DNA from: Drosophila pseudoobscura
Taxonomy: Eukaryota; Arthropoda; Insecta; Diptera; Drosophilidae
DNA length: 64,000 bases
Assembly (NCBI RefSeq): GCF_009870125.1
Contig: NC_046679.1
Location: forward strand, 18,104,001 to 18,168,000
Direction: 5' to 3'
Made by a program: the position numbers and the translations under genes. Positions 58,950-64,000 of this stretch are shown piece after piece. The notes below the pieces were generated by a model. That model was given only the letters and a program-made list of their open reading frames with translations, ran no database searches and had not been told where the DNA came from. Each line of letters opens with the position of its first letter. The stretch's first letter is position 1.

Positions 58950-61900
58950 ATAATTTCTACTTTTATACTTTTCAAAGAAAGTTATAAGGCCAGTCTTCGC
59001 AAATCTTTAAGGTTCAACTCCCAATTCTGATAATTAGTATTGCATTTAATTTAAAACAGTCAAACAAAACGACGATCGATAGAACGATGATAGCCAGGGT
59101 ACTAAAAGTTTCGTGAGTCTGGACTTGCCTCTGGTCATTTCTTGCTGCTACTTTTTGGATTTTGTTTACCCCTCGAGTCGTCCGTCACGTGCTGTTTTCT
59201 AATTAATCGATAAGATCAGTGATTCAGACTCCGTCTTTGGGTGACTTTTTCACCGTCAAACATTTTTAAAAACTCTTAAAAGACCGAGTGATCGACCTTG
59301 GGCGACTTACATTTAGACAGATTCGAAACAGGTTCTTTGCTTTTCTCGGACTCTATGTCACGTTGGGGCTTTGTTTGTTTTCTTTTTTCGATTGCTTATA
59401 TTCTATGCCCCCAAGAGACTGACTTTAATCAACAACTGCAAGTTTTCGCCTTGCCTTTAATATATGTACAGATGTTTGTATGTATGTACGTTCATATGAA
59501 TGGAACTTCACCAGGTATAGCGTCAGCTCCAGTGGAGATCAGACGGCAGACTAGGTCGGGTTTACCCGCTGATCAATCGCACAGCACAGCGTTTGAATCT
59601 CAGACGAGATCGCAATGTTGATCTCGAGCGCTTCACTACCACCACCGAGCTCTCTTTCTACATACATATGTATCTTGGTCGGATAGAAATCTTGCTCTGC
59701 AGACGTCCTCACCCGGCTGGCGCAAACAATAAACTGATTCACATTCACAGGTTTCCAGTGATCCAGTGATAGTATAGATATAAAGAAAGAGTGCAAATAA
59801 GACCACGATTCGAGTATCTAGCAAGTACTAGCTCAAAGATGGAATATTCGTATGCAGCAACAGTTAGGGGAATCTTATCATGGTTCCAGCTTTTATCGCT
59901 TTCGGCCGTCGAGTACGACGCTGGGCTCACCAAATCCACCCGTCGTCGTCTCACTCATCTGCGCCAAAGTGTTATCAAGATCCCAATTCACTCATTGCTG
60001 TCCAGTCTAGATAAGCCAAATCAATTCGGCCTCTGACGCAGACCAAGACACTACACTTCGCATGGATGAGAATTAATGGATGCAGAATGAGGGTCGGGTG
60101 TATTTATATTTTCATATTTATAAGTTCGTTTCCGACTCCCCAAAACTCTCTGTAAACTACGATTAACCGTTTTAGCTATTCTTTACCGTCCGGCATATTT
60201 TTGAAACTCATTCGGAACGTGTTTTCGAGTCACACGTGCCTGCCCATTAAGATACCCGGTAATCTTCTTTCATATACATAGTTTGTATATCGTAAATGTA
60301 GAGCACCTGTTCTAATTTTCTACTTTTGTCAAGCTCTCAGAAGAAGAAGGCTAGAACACTTAGCCATCATATACGTCGTACACAATATGTCCCAGAAAGG
60401 TATAAAATTTCGATGGGATAACTGTTGACATCGTATCTCACAGTTGAGAAGTGGAGAAGATCCGATCTCATCGCCTTTCTCTATGGCTGTCCGCTTTCGG
60501 TTTTCCCGTATCTTCGAGATTGTGGATGCCACAGATTTTTGTCCTTGTGGGTGCTGAAGGGGGCAGATCGAATTATTGAAATACACTTGTAACAGTGTGA
60601 TAGTGTCTGAGCCTCTAAGATATAGGCGCTCATGCAGACGGACAGACAGACATGGCTATATCGACTTGACTTACATGGGGTCGGAAACGCTTCCTTCTGG
60701 GTGTTACACACATCCACTTTCACCAAAAATATACGTAATATAACAGTTGAGCCACTGAGCTTATGACCCACTTTTGTTGCCTCTTTATTGTTTTAACAAT
60801 AACACCGACTTTGACGCCACAATCAGTCAAAGTTTTGATTTTGATCTTCCTTAGATAGTTCGTTTCAGCGAGTAATTTTAAACGTAAACTAATAATTTTG
60901 CACCATTATCAACTTTCTTTGGAAGTTATGCCCTGAAATGGTTCTTTGTGCTATCGGTACTTAAGACTAAAAGCTGATAAGAAATAAGTGTATGACAAAA
61001 TACACAACATCACGAATAATTTTACCGAGGTACTCTTTGGCGCTGGTATATGGCAAAAATATGTATGTCGACTTATTAAATACATTGCTTTCATATTCCA
61101 GATGGGTAGTGTCATTTAAATGTATTCTTCAACAGGATATTGACGGACACAAGACACAAGACATGGCTCTTACCTTTGCAAGAATTTCTATATATACATA
61201 TTGAGACGAATCTAGATTAAGTAGTCTGACTATTAATTGTATCATGCCGGATTATATTAGAAATAGTCAGTCTTGACACATAAATCCTTTAGAAAAAATG
61301 TCTCTCTATATAGTTAAAATACTCTCTGTTTTCATATTCTCAACCCGGAGAGTACGAACTGTATGAACTATATGTGAATTATATGTGCTTTATGGGTCTC
61401 AAACATACACTTACACGAATCGAATACTCCTATACTCTCTAAGCAGAAAAATACTTATAGTTTCAGCATTACAGCCGTTTGATAAAAACTGTCTAGATTC
61501 CAATTAACTCTAAAAAGAAGCAGCTGTTTGTTTATTGGGAGACGCGGTTGGGTGTTAACATCTTTCGTTCATTTCTTTCGTGCCGTTCCGCCATTTTTAC
61601 AAACGACACCCAATGAATTAATAGCGTAACATTTTATTGGATGTACATGTGCTCTTTTAGCGTTGCCATAAACCATAAGAAAATTAATTAAGCCGCCGAG
61701 ATAGCATTACGCCATCAACCCTACCCTCCCCAGGAGCGTTGCGAAAGGGATGCTGTCGATGCGGGGGATGATTGTGATTGTGCCCGTAGCCCGAGGGATG
61801 AACGATTCCTACGGTCTAATTGGTTGCTGCTAGTTCCACCTCGGAATAAAGGGATCCGCAGAATTGTGCATACGAAACATTTTCTGTGCGTGCTAACCCA

Positions 61901-62170
61901 CAATATCAAAAGACTGCAGTTAAAGGCAAGTATGTATTTTGTTTATTTATTACATTGTCTTTGTGATCTCCTGCAACAGCATTTGATCTGACATTAGCTA
62001 CACCTCAAATATACTTATGAGAATTTGTAGATCAGATCCTATAATCCTCATTTCAAAACTGATATACATAAGTCACATCATTTTCAAAAACGCTCTTTCT
62101 TCGTATAGTCATATTTACACTGCACTATTTACACTTTAAGCTAATTTAAAATCTACATTGCATATACACA
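58950..62170. other. Intergenic DNA with one Helitron copy
   Basis: The stretch is AT-rich with CATATG-type words, the DINE-1 copy at 60.47 kb and a short GC-richer patch at 61.71-61.91 kb. That patch is open on both strands (for example plus-strand NWLLLVPPRNKGIRRIVHTK and minus-strand HPSGYGHNHNHPPHRQHPFR). I could not decide whether the patch is an exon. No other gene is supported. Confidence 0.4.
60470..60750 (+). mobile_element. DINE-1 Helitron fragment
   Basis: GTGGATGCCACAGATTTTTG, GCAGACGGACAGACAGACAT, GGGGTCGGAAACGCTTCCTT and GTTACACACATCCACTTTCA occur in element order. The two minus-strand ORFs over it are not genes. Confidence 0.75.
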
Positions 62171-62250
62171 AAAGTCTATTTAATACCGTCACGGATCGGA
62201 TGTATGTACATATAGTACATAAATGTATTTAAGCCCTTTACCGAAAGCTT

Positions 62251-63325
62251 TCATATTGAACCAACTCTCTCCATAAGATACCAGGGTAGAAACACAGATG
62301 CGGCAACAACGGCGACACATGTGGCGCACAAAGCAATTGTCGTTGAAAGATTTGAGGTTGAGAAGTGATCTTCTTTTTCCTCAAACTCTTCGTGTGGATG
62401 CTTTTCAAACTCCAGGACCTCGACATCAAACCGAAAGCGCACTTTCGATTCTGGCGACTCCTTGCGCCAAACCAAATGTCCCGACGACTCGCGTCGCTCC
62501 AGGCTCCATTTCGGGTCGTGGACTGCAAATAAAAAAAAAAATGGTGCTAGTGATTAACCAGAAAGATAGGCTATTTCGGTGACCAAGGCTTTTAAAATTC
62601 TAGCAGATCCTAATTTTCTATGCTAGCTTGATGGTTATATATTAGAAAGAGGGTATTATTATAAAGTACGAATATACAAACATATGTATACATTTATTCC
62701 TTATCAGGATGACGAGATGAATCGACATACGCTAGCTGTCCGTCTGTCTGTGCCAATGTATGCTAGTCTCTCAGCTTCGAAGTAATTTTGAAATTTTAGT
62801 AACTTTTCATAGAGCATTTATGTCAGTTCTCGCATTATAAATTATTTAGAATCTCGTAGTACGAATGACATTATCAAATCCTTTTCCTTATGGAGGAGGA
62901 ACGTTGTGAGTTGCTGCTGCGACCGCAACTCTACATTTAGGCTCTCCTCCGCCAGACGGCGCTTATATTGAACGACAAAGAGAGCGTGCGAGAGAGAAAG
63001 AAAATCAGTCGGAACGTGATTCTCTTATAAGCTCTCAGATCTAGGCGTTCATCTGGAGCGATATGCAAAGCCGACCAGGAAACGTAAGTGTTAGAGAGAG
63101 ACAGAGGGAGAGAGAATCAAATTTTTTTCTTCATTCTGGCTATAAAAATAATACGATCTATATTCTCTATAATTCTGTGTTTTTAAATTTCTCTGTGGAT
63201 CCTCCTTGTGGGGGCAGAAAATGTTGTTGTTAGCCTTTGATTATTAAAAATAAAAATCTTTTTGTCCAGTTTGTGTATATTAATACATTTATGTTAAAAA
63301 TTAAATATTTACCTGATCCAGTCAT
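62251..63325 (-). CDS. Small single-pass membrane protein with a KVRF motif, two coding exons
   Basis: Exon one carries ATGACTGGATCAG (63325-63313) and splices at GTAAAT. Exon two (62522-62251) follows a TTTTTTTTATTTGCAG acceptor and ends at TGA. The join gives 94 residues: MTGSVHDPKWSLERRESSGH, LVWRKESPESKVRFRFDVEV, LEFEKHPHEEFEEKEDHFST, SNLSTTIALCATCVAVVAAS and VFLPWYLMERVGSI. Residues 64-86 form one hydrophobic segment near the C-terminus, so the protein is probably tail-anchored or single-pass with a cytosolic N-terminus. KVRFRF fits the RVxF docking motif for protein phosphatase 1, followed by a very acidic stretch. The exon at 63313-63359 also has an acceptor (TATAATTTCAG), so an upstream untranslated exon is expected. 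A minus-strand ATTAAA lies at 62179-62184. I do not recognise the gene; PP1 binding is inference. Confidence 0.65.
62700..62800 (-). mobile_element. DINE-1 Helitron fragment
   Basis: AATCGACATACGCTAGCTGT, CCGTCTGTCTGTGCC and GCTAGTCTCTCAG match the element core in reverse orientation, strongly decayed. Confidence 0.5.
62888..63070 (+). mobile_element. DINE-1 Helitron fragment
   Basis: AACGTTGTGAGTTGCTGC, CCGCAACTCTACATTTA, GGCTCTCCTCCGCCAGACGG and TTGAACGACAAAGAG match the left end of the copy at 26525. They are followed by GTGCGAGAGAGAAAGAAAA and TCAGTCGGAACGTG from the next part of the element. Confidence 0.75.
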
Positions 63326-63359
63326 TATACCTCGTTGACCTGGTGATATTGATTAGAGT

Positions 63360-64000
63360 CTGAAATTATACAAAAGTAGCGTTACAAATATACAAATATT
63401 TTTGCTTGAAAAGAGTTGCGCTGCCTTTTACATCGTGCCAAAATATTACAAGAGAGCAACGATTTGAAGAACTAAATAATCCAACTGATATTGAAAATGT
63501 AGAAATAACATAGTACCACAGCTACTATGGAACTGTCTTTCAATATATTGGAAAGAGTGAAGACTTAACAGCAATATCATTTAAGTTTTTCGGCATGCTG
63601 AGTGCACACAGGATACTCGTCGTATTGCACAACATTTCAATTGAGGAGAGTGAGACCAGCAATATATCTACGTATCTTTTGGAAAATCATGCAGTAGTAG
63701 TGAGAAGTATGTATGTATGTAACGCTCTACAATGGTTTTTTTGTATCTAATTGGTGACAATCCAGCTTAAGATAAACGATAATTAACGGAAAAAATGTGC
63801 CCAACCTTTCTCCCTTCGAGAAATCCTGGGTAAGCCCTTCAATGTACATATGTATATCTATCAACAATATCATGAAAAATATTTCGAGAAATGTACTGCC
63901 CGATAACCTCAGTCAGTCTCAGTCGCAGTGAGTTGATAGCCATGACAAGCGACAACTCACACGTTCCAGCTAAACTTCGTCCATCTCATTAGAAATTCCC
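63360..64000. other. AT-rich upstream region of the small membrane-protein gene
   Basis: A further untranslated exon and promoter on the minus strand are expected here because the exon at 63313-63359 has an acceptor. I could not locate them. No ORF or repeat beyond short GTATGTATGT runs is seen. Confidence 0.35.

Larger units (their letters stand above)
62523..63312 (-). other. 790-bp intron of the small membrane-protein gene, filled with Helitron debris
   Basis: It starts GTAAATATTT and ends TTTTTTATTTGCAG on the minus strand. Two oppositely oriented DINE-1 pieces occupy about 62.70-62.80 kb and 62.89-63.07 kb, so the intron has grown by insertion. Confidence 0.6.

Noticed and set aside
1..64000. 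tRNA, rRNA, known microRNA or CRISPR loci
   Set aside because: No cloverleaf with conserved A and B boxes, no match to the fly microRNA sequences I know by heart, and no spaced direct repeats were found by eye. CRISPR arrays are not expected in an animal genome.

Overview
The window looks like euchromatic DNA of a Drosophila, most likely the obscura group. The support is: Drosophila-type short introns with GTAAGT/GTATGT donors, DRE and GGTCACACT promoter elements, very long CAG/CAA glutamine tracts, many CATATGTATGT simple runs, several pieces of the DINE-1 Helitron in a form I associate with obscura-group species, and gene fragments that read as fly smoothened and arrow. The species call is inference.

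Left part (1 to about 48 kb): three minus-strand coding exons of one large unnamed gene sit at 1-137, 744-1619 (glutamine/histidine-rich) and 4704-4853. All junctions I can read are phase 1, and two of the exons end in related peptide segments. The next 43 kb has no convincing large gene. It looks like long introns or 5' regulatory DNA: GC/GA-rich leader-like modules, homopurine and G-quadruplex tracts, POU octamers, many TTTATGG-type sites, microsatellites, scattered DINE-1 pieces, and a short internally deleted LOA-type non-LTR retrotransposon at 40.8-41.8 kb. Coding-like minus-strand remnants lie at 32.8-33.1 kb and 33.8-34.15 kb.

Right part (48 to 64 kb): compact genes return. A V-ATPase subunit e gene (48320-48586, plus) is tail to tail with a coiled-coil/calponin-homology gene (48801-50381, minus, with a 51-nt intron). 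From 53.1 to 58.5 kb lies a mosaic of broken gene pieces that keep their introns: unnamed fragments, a smoothened pseudogene (minus), an arrow/LRP pseudogene (plus), and a further gene-like 3' end with a poly(A) signal. A DRE plus Motif-1 core promoter lies between the two head-to-head pseudogenes. A 108-aa orphan ORF follows. At 62251-63325 (minus) a complete two-exon gene encodes a 94-aa single-pass membrane protein with a KVRF motif. Its intron holds DINE-1 debris.

The most unusual region is the 53-58.5 kb mosaic. It joins pieces of genes that are unlinked in D. melanogaster, copied with introns and therefore by a DNA route.
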